A stretch of DNA of 46,078 bases, taken from positions 1 through 46,078 of the IMG/VR virus record IMGVR_UViG_3300032265_000684. One strand, given 5' to 3'. Position numbers and translations under genes: made by a program. This stretch comes from a virus. A model generated the notes under the pieces. The model worked only from the letters and a program-made list of their open reading frames with translations, was not told the origin of the DNA and made no database searches. Shown piece by piece: positions 21,501 to 28,234 of the stretch (the first letter of the stretch is position 1; the number at the start of each line of letters is the position of its first letter).

Positions 21501-23069
21501 CAGGATAATTTACTGATGGAGACACAGATATTTCCTGCCAATCTTTCTGGAACATACCAGATCAGTCGACCTATTCTTGACAGTAATTATGTATGGGTAT
21601 CCGTTGATAATCAGTTTTTAATCAGTCGAATTGATTTTACTGTGTTAGATGATCAACGCACCATACAGATAGCAGATCAGTTTACAGGAAATCAAGTACG
21701 AGAAGTTATAGTAACCAGCATAACAACCAATGACGACCCTGTGTTGGGTTATAGAATTTTTACTGATATGTTTAATCGTACGCAATTTAAACGATTGAGC
21801 AAGGCAAACACCACTTATCTAACACAGCCATTGTATGTATATGATACTGAAATACATGTTCGTGACAGTTCGGTGTTGAGCAAACCTTTGGTATCTAAAC
21901 GTATTCCCGGAGTAGTGATTATAGACGGTGAACGTATCGAATATTATCGTGTAAGTAACAATGTCCTATCACAACTGCGTAGAGGAACATTGGGTACAGC
22001 ACCTAAAAATCACAGTCAGATATATACCAAAGTTATTGATCAGGGAGTTGGACAAACCGTGCCCTATGCTGAAAGCATCCGTAGACAGACTTATATTAAT
22101 ATAGGAACTACAAATACCTATGTGATAACCACTACCAATACCACTACCTATTATGATACCCAGATAGTGGTACTATCTAGTGGCACTGGAGCTGTTATAA
22201 AAAGCGACACTCCCTACGATAATCTAATCGAAGTATATACTCAGGTCAACTATGGTACTGTTACAATATCCACGGCCACTGGTGATTTTAATCCGTTGGA
22301 TCTAACTCCTTATGCCACCGGCAGCGGAACAATAGAAATAGATATTCCACCACAGCCCAATGATGCAGGCTATGTGGTCCAGACTTGGTTTATTGGACAG
22401 GGTGATCCAGGAGCCAGCGTACCTTATGTGTTTAGAAACGATGGTATGACCATACAAACTGACCCTGTAGATACCGGTATTCCTCTACGTGCAGAAGATC
22501 AAATAGCTGTATATTATGGCGGACGAGTATTAAACAAAAATGGCACATTCCAACAGGATCTTGATAGAGCCTATGATAGTTCGCCTGTGCCCTCGACGAC
22601 AGCCACAGTGGCAACCTTGATAGACCTGCCACCTACCAAAGTTGTTGGTACGGCCTATATAACTACAGATACTAATCAAGTATGGGTATATACGAGATCT
22701 AATAGATACGACAGCTATCTCGGCTATGAATATCAAGGATTAAATTATGTGCCACCAGAATTTACCCTCGATCCTGTAACCCAGCAATTAACGCTAAATA
22801 TACCAGAAGCCCTGGAATCTCATCTACCTGTACGTGTAGACATCGTAAAACGAGACTATGTGGCTCTAACAGAATGGAATGATCCGGATCCTATGAACCT
22901 TGGTAATACATTGAGTTTAATGCAGAGTACTTCAACACAGGCTAAATTCTTAAGAAATCAGCCTGCCGAACTGCCAGACGCATACTACTATGGTGGTGAT
23001 CCAGATCTAACAGATACATCAGGATTTGCCCTAACACTACCAGACGGCAATCCTTTAGAGGACAATTAA
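9522..23069 (+). CDS. Giant baseplate or tail-fibre structural protein with seven FG-GAP repeats
   Basis: An uninterrupted 4515-codon gene, 29 percent of the window. The N-terminus (SSINFLPEYLRTDKNSKFL, then LDQWIQPAQLERISGYIGSK) resembles large virion proteins of T4-like aquatic phages. Residues about 1980-2450 hold seven repeats of F/W-G-x-x-I/V followed by an I-V-G-A-P or V-S-A-P strand, at about 1983, 2052, 2139, 2220, 2268, 2331 and 2423. This is the FG-GAP pattern of integrin-alpha beta-propellers. Other modules are a CBM5/12-like piece near 1567 (AAVVLYNGTYYSAK), paired GSGYxxxP repeats near 2860-2918 and 3207-3280, an alpha-helical NEVKPYHTKIRQF region near 3140, and YLNGxxLxxGxDY strands near 790 and 3910. 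Position after gp6 suggests a gp7/gp8-like peripheral wedge or a fibre connector. The exact T4 counterpart was not recognised. Confidence 0.75.
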   Translation: MAASTSTISSINFLPEYLRTDKNSKFLSATLDQWIQPAQLERISGYIGSKNTPNYVSTSDVYIPESLALRRDYQLTPALVVNDALYNIQDVIALDDLIDEIAVKGGKIGNLDRLLRGDFYSYNPWIDWDKLVNYQEYYWLVEGPTTIPVFEDIITIDQNILGRSTYTNTSTGLTLTNGLKLRFTNPQAGLYYDRDYFVEGVGTDQGIRLVDFQTLITPEPIASLYKDQFDSKKFDYYKFDDQETLPLIPEYVTINRASQDINSWSRYNRWVHSEVIRTTAEFLGQIPDYPVSARAQRPIIEFAADLKLYNHGTLGIPNVDFIDNVTVDPTVINGTDGYYIDQVLLQKGNRIIFNASSNPNIIYQVDLKTKKYQLELVESMVVTVGSQVTIDLGVENHGTDWWFNGTNWQLSQQHTTINQAPLFDLYNSNKVSYSDLPSNFRGNKIFGYTLGTGVSDRYLGFPLKYRNAVEQGDYLFSNYFMTDTIAEVASSQHVTVVPTSQSYLKFSHTGVDDRYVNVWISAVNYSLPVLQFQTIGTATNSIAVSAINTPAEFNYEVYLNTSILSNAATSVSVNSGTYLINFNNTLPSGTNVLLKFYTTATATSSGYYEPPLSQTNNPLNGPISQFTLSELSDHLKTMTERNTNFVGIFPGASNLRDLSNIGQYGTRLISSADPIAFADMFIGKKEHSVVDAITKVSDHYNQFKAQVMAQMNRMVDQQDPVRLLDEILSVINQDKTPQSLYYLSDMIGYGTNKNTTSTVVTVAHYIGEEPAEYPIADVFSITELSLRSVLVYLNGTQLILGSDYNFVLGDAYISFDKIQLNIGDVITVVNYPDTSGCYIPPTPTKLGLYPSFEPKKYIDNTYIIPRMVIQGHDGSITIAYDDFRDDVLLEFEKRVYNNIKTQYRPELFDINSVLPGAFRSNQYSLSEVNDILESGFIKWSGLNGVDYTNNNIFDETDPFTWNYLGGYISSLGISVGGYWRGIYKYLYDTDRPHTHPWEMFGFNKKPDWWDEQYGEEYENFWLDVEAGIIRNGDRAGTYSVYARPGIVNLGLIPVDPQGNLIDPSTIISNITIYNRRQGWQFGDQAPVETAWRRSSYYPFAVQRLLALTKPASYASLMYDLSRVTKNIAGQWTYGANNAFFNFTDLVIHSENSSLTSGYSQMISEIGKQRTQNYISELRNDLSYANFNLFYKVGGFVSKDKLQITIDAYEPNSNSPGAILPVENYTLRLNVSNPIISASMSGMIVQKSTDGNFLIKGYDTQTPYFNVYTPVRTSNTPTVTVGGVSEPYVTWTNGTAAGGALLSSVDTTSAVGAGGVFYQAGQIVSYGSSYYRVKISHQAENSFNQDYYQLLSGLPTTGGASAQIADRFDKVVKEIPYGTEFSNIQSLYDVIVGYGAWLKDQGFVFDEYNNQINDVINWEFSAKEFLYWTTQNWATNNVITLSPFSDQIKYAYNQSVVDNLFDTFYEYSLLLANGTPFPKNNLFVNREAGVCTISSKSTTDGIYFVRLNSVQKEHSLVFNNSTIFNDVIYDIETGYQQQRMKLSGFRTKNWTGDLFSPGFVYDNVQINNWQINTPYQTAAVVLYNGTYYSAKTNLEPSLTFDVTQWSALDSKPTGGLLPNFDYKINQFQDFYSLDIDNFDASQEKMAQHLTGYTPRVYLNNIFTDPIAQYKFYQGFIREKGTRNAVQKLSKATIQNLQGTIDFNEEWAFRIGEYGSFSTYKELESTLVEGTFFENPQIINFVNKKPDVNNLIYYSTASNRTIIPDNYDPTQTFYTTSGTYLNNAYILPTAGYVRVDDVTYTAYNENSLLSITNNNEILTGDTAWLGFKKTGDWDVLRYTVSPVRVVNVEIGIYGQELILTTNQSHRLSKGDIVSLLNYTSQIDGIYIIQSIVSSNQFSIASTIQTIDPTLVPGTGQLFTFSTARSNTFDTLPTDRELLSLPEGSLFWVNSDREDGTGSWTVYNKIQNYYPIVIASGIKNQNEQLGYSISRVGSDNLFIVGSPTCPDPVKNDPGYGKVTAYVKVNGSPVPRFRYFINPDEYKPYYNSSLSTSTGFGSAVAYDDYIFPGTQNGLIFAGAPKVSRVRTVYGTNLLNTATISTLTDYSTFIEQGLVTISSVDPVSNEETRQLTLVSPYPQSYERFGSELYVQLNTGSKLLLVGAPGKITGVGSVYAYRVGYYTTSTDRSIQEYKQGYRTTSTVTYASVRYINTLTPTTSTAGMLWGHSISGSDDGSVIAVGAPGYKDRTGLVTIFNGTNTTQVIQSPFSSGGGFGSHVEVSADGSYLIVSAPDVYGFADNNDSYGKVAIYKKEGGLFNTDSTVQILHNPLYDSKMRFGYNIVINTATDILVISALGTDYIDTTFDENQTRNIGGKKFVSSISTIDDSGTTEFFTEVERTGTVYVYNRLHNRFVLSEELRPQTVYEGADHGHGLQIAADNTILVSAPAVDNALTGSYFYQYASTSTDSFSWKAHRVQENLVDISTIQRLVLIDSYNEAVVDYLETIDPAKGYISGLADQEIKYKSLFDPAVYAIGSTGTVVNPSVNWTDDHVGELWWDLSTVKYQWYEQGDLEYRKNNWGSTFPGSSIDVYEWIGSTLLPSQWSRQADTVVGLTQGISGQPKYPDDSSVAVKQTYDPITDSLSNYYYYWIKNTVIVPAVRGRKISAYQVASIIADPVAYGLQYATPISADAIAVANIGAMPVGERINLNIAMDLNPDNVPKHTEWLLLQENSQTSLPNSLLEKKLLDSLIGHDKLGNLVPDPALNPRQAYGVSIRPRQSLFKNRFQALRNLLDFSNNVLINIPITGNYSFTNLNRYEPIPDRYSHQWDQIVEALEERDAIDVRSFTAATAAQLTATIYDGKLINVTIVNPGIGYLISPTVTVVGNSTTPAVITTEIDNFGQIVSVTLVDGGSGYYATPELSVRGYTVIVRSDSETNGLWAKHTWDAYNNRWARVHTQSYDTRLYWNTVDYASADFNQYKIIDYTIASTYELTTLVEATPGQYIKINNIGDNRSAIVTPTTAAYGSFSDGYDLLWSQNGTIQLSNNLWDVPDSQLGFDEYNNFDTTLYNQAPDIELEYILTALKDDIFINELKVNWNLFFFTAVKYALYEQKLLDWAFKTTFINVNNYAGALDQRPVYKITDSTYFEDYINEVKPYHTKIRQFITNQTVLDLSSSYNTDFDLPSYYNSLDNQFETVSVGNALTNVYPWKSWSDNYSYGVNTVEIIDPGTQYTSVPIVEISCPDLSNGTTATAQAYIGGGKIYLVEILDAGSGYTKTPTAEIVGGTTGTTATVSLTLLNEKVRRNTVGIKFDRISIADQMGNIDVVDEFYCDGSKSEFILSWLAQADKQTIDITLDNDLVLISDYTIKYYTGNYNGYNKKYSKLVFLNYIPKLDQIVQIKYKKNVELMSAFERSKYFTSILDLTTATSVASTGKNLQGVMFDHTSAWTEPYPAYDDFAWADAVDNYTVATSTATSVTVAYPDTKWPVRTIIQLDSVVSIKQYQYANVIGVATTPFDTSTVVVVIAVDTSTNSVTLNSGVKQRRDIPAGSSIEFWNNDTNFSILDVATSATSWSTVTSNALSQYMGIDPDDFALNTSTGLYLLGGNVNSNTLFVDGDGYYTERTSFTPEELVAGQSSDSLGVNVYTKDRSGAPTVVVSYFDILANSTSTVKLDVLPPNVDSITVILNPMGTFENTVLEYSTSTEWTAVNQFSIDWVNPTLIIAPQPQSGTVGYTMLLINGTEFVDYSHQATASGIDSVQLRSLGAYDSLLRSAYVTLDGVAVSATTSTSTIYYTMNYVDPDGSQTNRRAAVDIYNISTSTAHLAQAWFFDSEYTGFNTIQSQSFVYDGSTSSFLMSYPPGNSGPAEGNMIVEVITPQYTKRLMPPDIAYYQYVTGGSDTFNIPTTFGQHRAPFTAYNIRVYLNGNLLAFGYDYNLAYGSQIVMVPNVLADGDTVAIISYALNDTLNYDFRVYGNMLMLTTNVGQNSPTTLDPGDVVKVITFNNQDNLLMETQIFPANLSGTYQISRPILDSNYVWVSVDNQFLISRIDFTVLDDQRTIQIADQFTGNQVREVIVTSITTNDDPVLGYRIFTDMFNRTQFKRLSKANTTYLTQPLYVYDTEIHVRDSSVLSKPLVSKRIPGVVIIDGERIEYYRVSNNVLSQLRRGTLGTAPKNHSQIYTKVIDQGVGQTVPYAESIRRQTYINIGTTNTYVITTTNTTTYYDTQIVVLSSGTGAVIKSDTPYDNLIEVYTQVNYGTVTISTATGDFNPLDLTPYATGSGTIEIDIPPQPNDAGYVVQTWFIGQGDPGASVPYVFRNDGMTIQTDPVDTGIPLRAEDQIAVYYGGRVLNKNGTFQQDLDRAYDSSPVPSTTATVATLIDLPPTKVVGTAYITTDTNQVWVYTRSNRYDSYLGYEYQGLNYVPPEFTLDPVTQQLTLNIPEALESHLPVRVDIVKRDYVALTEWNDPDPMNLGNTLSLMQSTSTQAKFLRNQPAELPDAYYYGGDPDLTDTSGFALTLPDGNPLEDN

Positions 23070-23070
23070 A

Positions 23071-26000
23071 ATGGCAGATATAACAAAATTACCCATATTA
23101 ACTTCGGCTACAGATGGTACCTATCTATTAGCGGTAGATAACAATGTGGCCAAACGTTTGCCATTTCCCGGAGCTGGACAATTACGTGGTAATCAAGGTT
23201 ATACAGGCAGCTTGGGATATATCGGCAGTAAGGGCACAGACAGTACTGTTCCAGGTTTTGTAGGTAGCAAAGGATATACGGGATCGACAGGCTATACGGG
23301 TAGTCGAGGTGCTTTTGATGCTATAGGTTTTACAGGTAGCCGTGGATTCCAAGGTCCACACGGCCCGAATGATTTACTCAATGCCAGCGCACTTCCGGAT
23401 AGTACTCCTTCTGCCAGTGCTACAGAATATATTGTAGGGGTTTCTCGAGTAGGATCAACATCAACGCCCATAGTATCGCATACCAATCCCATAGTGTTTA
23501 ATACCATATTAGGTAGTTTAAGCGTAGGGACCACTGCCGCGCATGGGACATTAAATCTAAACGGCACACAGTCTTCTATATATTTTGGTGTAAACACCAC
23601 CGCCACACTACATCAACTTTGGTCCAGTCCCAATGGGGATCTTACACTAGATATTGACACGGCCGATGCAGCCAGTGGTGCTAATTTTTATCTATCACAG
23701 GTTGGCGCACATAAACTCACAATGGCGCCTAATGGTAACATTGGCGTCCTCACAGACACTCCTGCCGAGTCTTTAGATGTTTCTGGAAAACTACGTATAT
23801 CTAGTTCTAATGTTATAGCCAAGAGCTATTCTAGACTCTACGCTCTAGATGACTCTAGACTCTACTGGGAAAATCAACGCTATGCGGCCACAGTTTCTTC
23901 CCCCACCAACGTGCTATATGCTGGTACGAGAATAGTAGGAGATATAAATTCTGCAGAAACCGGAGGAGTATTCAGCTTTGACAATGCGCCTGTTGCCCAG
24001 GCAGGGGTTAGTTCGTGGACACAGAGATTAACCATCATTGAAAATGGCAATGTTGGTATCAATGTTACTCGTCCTAACAGTCTGTTAACAGTCAACGCTA
24101 ACGTAAACACCTCCAATGTAGTTCCTTACGCATCGGCCGCAATGCAGGTCGTAGGCGCAGACAATCAGGCTAATCGTGTTGTTATGAATGCCTTCGGTGG
24201 TAGCGGGTTTACTCCTACCAGTGCCAACGTCATAGGTGCAGTATTAGCAGGCGGCACTGCCGCTAGTCCAGTCGCAACTCCGCTGGGATCACAATTACTC
24301 TCAATATCAGCAGGTGGTAGAGGATCTACAAGATATCTTGCAGGGTTAGCCAAGATAGAGATGATCAGCGAAGGATCCCAATTTGGAGTTAATCCGTCAT
24401 TCACAGATACCAGTGCCGCTACAGCGATAAAATTCAGTACCAGTGATTACGGAACTACCAGTACAGCATTAAGAATGTGGATACAGTGGGATGGAAAAAT
24501 AACCACAGGTGGGGATACATTCGGTGGATCTAGTGATGTTAATATCAGACAAGCAGGTACCGCTGTAAATCCAGGTAGTCTCAGTTTGGCCGGTTCGGGA
24601 TTGCAGGCTGGAGCAGGTACCAGCTATATCACTATGGGTAACAGCGATGGCCTAGGTGCTGCCGGACCTGTAGTCATACAGAGCAATAATAGATATTTCC
24701 AAATAGGCACAGGCACTAGTTTTGCTTCTAGTTCGGGCGGAACCTTCCAATTCAATCTAAAATTAGATCCTAGCGGAAACGGCACGGTATTTGGTAACTG
24801 GGAAATAGATGGCGGTGCGGCAGCCAGTGCTACCTTGTCCACGATCAAATCTACATTCAATCTCGTAGATACTACAGCGGCCACAGTAAATTTTGCCGGA
24901 GCAGCCACACAGATCAACATGGGCAATGCCACAGCGGCCACGATATTGACCCGTCCTGGTACTATTGTAGGAGCTAATACTACACAGAATTTATATAATT
25001 CAGTGGCCACAACAGTTAACGCATTTGGCGCGGCCACAGCAGTTAATGTAGCCGCCAATGCCGCCGGAGCTACCACACTGGTACTGGGCAATAGTTCTAA
25101 TAACAATATTTTAACTATCAATGGATCAAGCAGTTCTACCATCAATGGATCAAGTGGAGCCACTACGGCCAATGTGTTTAATACCAATGCTACTACCGGT
25201 AACCTGTTTGGCGCGGCTACAGCGATTAGTATTGGTGCAGCCACCGGTACATTGACCGTAGGTAATCCTACACTGACGATGACCAACGGTAGCGTATTCA
25301 ATATGAATGGTAATAATCCCAGTATTGTAACAAACAATACCGGCGCCGCTAGTGTATTCAACACCAATGTCCTTGCAGGCAATTTATTCGGCGCTGCCAC
25401 GTCAATTAGCATTGGTGCAGGTTCTGGTGCAACCACTGTTAATAATCAACTTAAAGTTTCCGGTGGTTTAAGTGCTTCTGCAAGCACCACAACAGTTAAT
25501 GTACAATCATTGCAGGTCACTGCCGGTGGTATAGGCATCACAGGTGATAGTAAGTTTAATGACAGTCTAGCAGTTGGTAATAATTTATGGGCAAGGAGCA
25601 ATCTCGACGTCCACGGTGGTAATATCACCAGTGATCAGACTACATTCAATATCATTAATACCAATGCTACTACAGTGAATGCATTTGGTGCGTCAACTGC
25701 ATTAAATCTAGGTGCAACATCAGGTACGGCAACGATGGGCAATCCTACCGTAGTGGGTACACAGGCTACACAATATCTATGGAACACAGTGGCCAATACG
25801 GTATATTTTGCCAATGCGGCCACAGCACTGACGATTGGCGCCACAGTTAGCGGAACATTAACAGTAAATCCAGGAACTGTAGTAGGATACAACTCTACAC
25901 AAAACCTATTCAATACCGTGGCTACCACGATGAATTTTGCCGGTGCGGCTACTAGCATAAACATGGGTGCGGCCAGCGGAACAACCACTATTAACAATAT

Positions 26001-27825
26001 GCTGAGATTGACTTACAGTGGATCTAGCGATTCGGTCCTACAGATTGTGGGATCAGATACTAAAGGTGGTGCAGGTTATCAAGATTTCCTACATGTACAG
26101 AATACAGGTGGCGGAGTAACTAATCCTAATAAATTCTTCCGAGTGGACAGTGTAGGATCTCTACAGATTGTTGATTCTGCTTATCTAAACACCATATTGC
26201 AGTTGAAAGACAACGGTGATCTGAACATACACGGTGATCTGAACATACACGGCAGCAACATTACCAGCGATCAGACCACTGTAAATTTAATTAATACCAA
26301 TGCTACTACAGTGAATGCATTTGGTGCCGCTACAGAATTAAATCTTGGCGCTAATCACAGCGGTACGACCACGGTCAGGAACGATCTAACCATACAGGGT
26401 AATCTAACTATACAAGGTGGAACTACCTACAGCGAAAGTACCAATACCGTAATATCTGACAATCTAATCGAGCTACACTCTATGCCAACTGGAGTCGGTA
26501 CACCATGGGCAGTAGATGACAGCAAAGATATTGGTATCCGCATGCACTACTACAACAGTGGAGATCAGAATGCCGCATTGGTGTTGGCCCATGATTCTAG
26601 GGCTCTAGAATGGTACATCACAGGCGCTGATACTGGTCCTAATTTCACAGGAGGTGTATATGGTACATTCAAAACAGGTGTTGTTAAACTAGTTAGCGGT
26701 ACTGCGAATTCGGGAGATGCTAGTTCAGGTGATCTACAGGTAAGTGGAGGAGCCGGAATCGGTGGTAGCCTATATGTAGGAGGATCGATAAATGTAGGTG
26801 GGGGAATACGGATCTCCGGTGCGTTTACCGCTACCAATATCGTAGATTCAGGACTTACTTCTAACCGTGTTACCTATGCAGGCGCAAGTGGATTATTACA
26901 AGACAGCAGTAATTTAACATTTGATGGCACATATCTAATTGCTAATAGTATCAAAGACTCAGCACTTACTTCTAACCGTGTTACCTATGCAGGCACTAAC
27001 GGATTATTACAGGACAGCAGTAATTTAACATTTGATGGTACTACGCTCACAGCAGTCAATACCATTACAGGAAAGATATCTGATCTAAGCAATCATACTA
27101 CTACAGATCTCTCAGAAGGAACACGACTATATTATACGGATAGCCGTGCTAGAGGTGCTATCAGCGTCAGTGGTAGTTTGAGTTATGATTCTGGTACAGG
27201 TGTGATCAGTTACACAACCCCTTCAGCTGTCAGCAGTTTCACTAACGATGCTCACTATATCACATCCAGCTCACTCAGCGTGACAACAGCCGCAGCCAGC
27301 GGCGGTGGAAGTCTAAGTTACAACAACGGCAACGGAGTATTTACATTTACACCCCCTAGCCTACCTACAAATAATACTGCTTTTACCAATGGCGCTAATT
27401 ATATAACATTGGGCGCAATTAGTGTAACAACAGCTACATCTACTGGAAGCGGCGCTCTTAGTTATAATAGCAGTACCGGTGTGTTTACATTTACACCCCC
27501 AGCACCGCCACAGGCATCGTCTAGTGTAACTGTCAGTGCCACCTCTCCAGCCACACCAAAATTGGGAGATATGTGGTATGACGAAGTCACTGGTAGACTG
27601 TATGTATATTGGAACGGTAATTGGGTAGATGCTAGTCCAACTCCTCCGGGTTATACCACAGGCGGTGGGGCAACGGCCAACGGGTGCATATATGAAAACG
27701 GTCAGACTATAAGTACTAACTATACAATGACAGCAGGAAATAATGGTATGTCAGCAGGACCGATAACAGTGGCAACAGGTGTAACAGTAACTATACCAAC
27801 AGGTAGTCGTTGGGTGATCGTATAA
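23071..27825 (+). CDS. Collagen-like phage tail fibre protein
   Basis: A 1584-aa fibre starting 1 nt after the giant gene's stop. The short N-terminal part (LPILTSATDGTYLLAVDNN) is a common attachment segment in marine phage fibres. Residues about 40-115 are collagen-like, with recurring GYTGS, GSKG and GSRG units. The middle is a beta-type shaft. Eight copies of a motif like TVNAFGAATxxNLG or TGNLFGAATxISIG occur between about residues 607 and 1090, interrupted by trimer-type linkers. A segment around 1125-1150 (YSESTNTVISDNLIELHS) is typical of cyanophage fibres. Near 1498 is a GDMWYDEVTGRLYVYWNG knob-like piece also seen in other proteins of this window. Nucleotide-level repeats fit growth by duplication. 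Role: adhesion fibre or its shaft, with the receptor unknown. Confidence 0.85.
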   Translation: MADITKLPILTSATDGTYLLAVDNNVAKRLPFPGAGQLRGNQGYTGSLGYIGSKGTDSTVPGFVGSKGYTGSTGYTGSRGAFDAIGFTGSRGFQGPHGPNDLLNASALPDSTPSASATEYIVGVSRVGSTSTPIVSHTNPIVFNTILGSLSVGTTAAHGTLNLNGTQSSIYFGVNTTATLHQLWSSPNGDLTLDIDTADAASGANFYLSQVGAHKLTMAPNGNIGVLTDTPAESLDVSGKLRISSSNVIAKSYSRLYALDDSRLYWENQRYAATVSSPTNVLYAGTRIVGDINSAETGGVFSFDNAPVAQAGVSSWTQRLTIIENGNVGINVTRPNSLLTVNANVNTSNVVPYASAAMQVVGADNQANRVVMNAFGGSGFTPTSANVIGAVLAGGTAASPVATPLGSQLLSISAGGRGSTRYLAGLAKIEMISEGSQFGVNPSFTDTSAATAIKFSTSDYGTTSTALRMWIQWDGKITTGGDTFGGSSDVNIRQAGTAVNPGSLSLAGSGLQAGAGTSYITMGNSDGLGAAGPVVIQSNNRYFQIGTGTSFASSSGGTFQFNLKLDPSGNGTVFGNWEIDGGAAASATLSTIKSTFNLVDTTAATVNFAGAATQINMGNATAATILTRPGTIVGANTTQNLYNSVATTVNAFGAATAVNVAANAAGATTLVLGNSSNNNILTINGSSSSTINGSSGATTANVFNTNATTGNLFGAATAISIGAATGTLTVGNPTLTMTNGSVFNMNGNNPSIVTNNTGAASVFNTNVLAGNLFGAATSISIGAGSGATTVNNQLKVSGGLSASASTTTVNVQSLQVTAGGIGITGDSKFNDSLAVGNNLWARSNLDVHGGNITSDQTTFNIINTNATTVNAFGASTALNLGATSGTATMGNPTVVGTQATQYLWNTVANTVYFANAATALTIGATVSGTLTVNPGTVVGYNSTQNLFNTVATTMNFAGAATSINMGAASGTTTINNMLRLTYSGSSDSVLQIVGSDTKGGAGYQDFLHVQNTGGGVTNPNKFFRVDSVGSLQIVDSAYLNTILQLKDNGDLNIHGDLNIHGSNITSDQTTVNLINTNATTVNAFGAATELNLGANHSGTTTVRNDLTIQGNLTIQGGTTYSESTNTVISDNLIELHSMPTGVGTPWAVDDSKDIGIRMHYYNSGDQNAALVLAHDSRALEWYITGADTGPNFTGGVYGTFKTGVVKLVSGTANSGDASSGDLQVSGGAGIGGSLYVGGSINVGGGIRISGAFTATNIVDSGLTSNRVTYAGASGLLQDSSNLTFDGTYLIANSIKDSALTSNRVTYAGTNGLLQDSSNLTFDGTTLTAVNTITGKISDLSNHTTTDLSEGTRLYYTDSRARGAISVSGSLSYDSGTGVISYTTPSAVSSFTNDAHYITSSSLSVTTAAASGGGSLSYNNGNGVFTFTPPSLPTNNTAFTNGANYITLGAISVTTATSTGSGALSYNSSTGVFTFTPPAPPQASSSVTVSATSPATPKLGDMWYDEVTGRLYVYWNGNWVDASPTPPGYTTGGGATANGCIYENGQTISTNYTMTAGNNGMSAGPITVATGVTVTIPTGSRWVIV
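26215..26250 (+). repeat. Tandem 18-bp repeat, two copies
   Basis: GGTGATCTGAACATACAC occurs twice head to tail, in frame, encoding GDLNIHGDLNIH in the fibre shaft. The copies are identical, which points to a recent duplication. Confidence 0.9.
26853..27038 (+). repeat. Direct repeat, two copies of about 75 bp offset by 111 bp
   Basis: Copies at 26853-26927 and 26964-27038 share ACTTACTTCTAACCGTGTTA and then TACCTATGCAGGC, followed by the AGCAGTAATTTAACATTTGA stretch, with only a few differences. The 111-bp offset is 37 codons, so the repeat is in frame and encodes LTSNRVTYAGxxGLLQDSSN twice in the fibre protein. Confidence 0.9.
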
Positions 27826-27834
27826 GGAAAATAT

Positions 27835-28224
27835 ATGGCAGGCGCACTAACAATTGATACATTAAACGCAAGTTCAGGACCATTAGCAATTCAAAATGGT
27901 ATGTCGGGTATTGTAAAAGCATGGGCAAGTTTTGCCTCTGATGGGACTATAAATGGAAGTTTTAATGTTAGTTCAATATCTCAAACTTTAACAGGACATT
28001 ATACAATTAACTTTACAACTTCTTTATCAGATGCAAATTATGCTGTAAGTGGATCATGTATTGGAAATAATAATGGTGGGGTTGTTGTTTTGGGAACTTC
28101 TGACGGGATTCTTGGATCAAAATTATCTTCATCTTTTCAAATTTTTACTTCAGTTCCAGGTTTAGCTACCTATGATGGAGTATTTAACCCACCTCAAACA
28201 AATATTATTGTTTGTGGAATTTAA
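27835..28224 (+). CDS. Small fibre-region protein, copy A of a tandem pair
   Basis: A 129-aa protein with a clear AAGGAAAATAT ribosome site. It starts with MAGALTIDTLNASSGPLAI, then KAWASFASDGTINGSFNVSS and YTINFTTSLSDANYAVSG. This pattern (T-x-D-T-L-x-x-S-S-G, K-A-W-x-x-F, F-N-V-S-S, Y-x-x-N-F-T, D-A-N-Y) occurs in small proteins and fibre tips next to tail fibres in many phages of aquatic bacteria. No enzyme motif or signal peptide is seen. The next gene is a clear paralogue. A role as a small beta-sandwich fibre tip or decoration is inferred from location and pattern. Codon use is more A+T-rich than in the fibre gene upstream. Confidence 0.8.
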   Translation: MAGALTIDTLNASSGPLAIQNGMSGIVKAWASFASDGTINGSFNVSSISQTLTGHYTINFTTSLSDANYAVSGSCIGNNNGGVVVLGTSDGILGSKLSSSFQIFTSVPGLATYDGVFNPPQTNIIVCGI

Positions 28225-28234
28225 AGGATAAATC

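Noticed and set aside
24624-25436. A 270-aa open reading frame on the minus strand opposite the fibre gene
   Set aside because: Its composition is low complexity (Ala/Val/Pro/Leu) and mirrors the repetitive fibre code. No ribosome site or neighbours on that strand support it.
26853-27038. Direct repeats considered as a CRISPR array or attachment site
   Set aside because: Only two copies exist, in frame within coding sequence, with no spacer pattern or integrase nearby.
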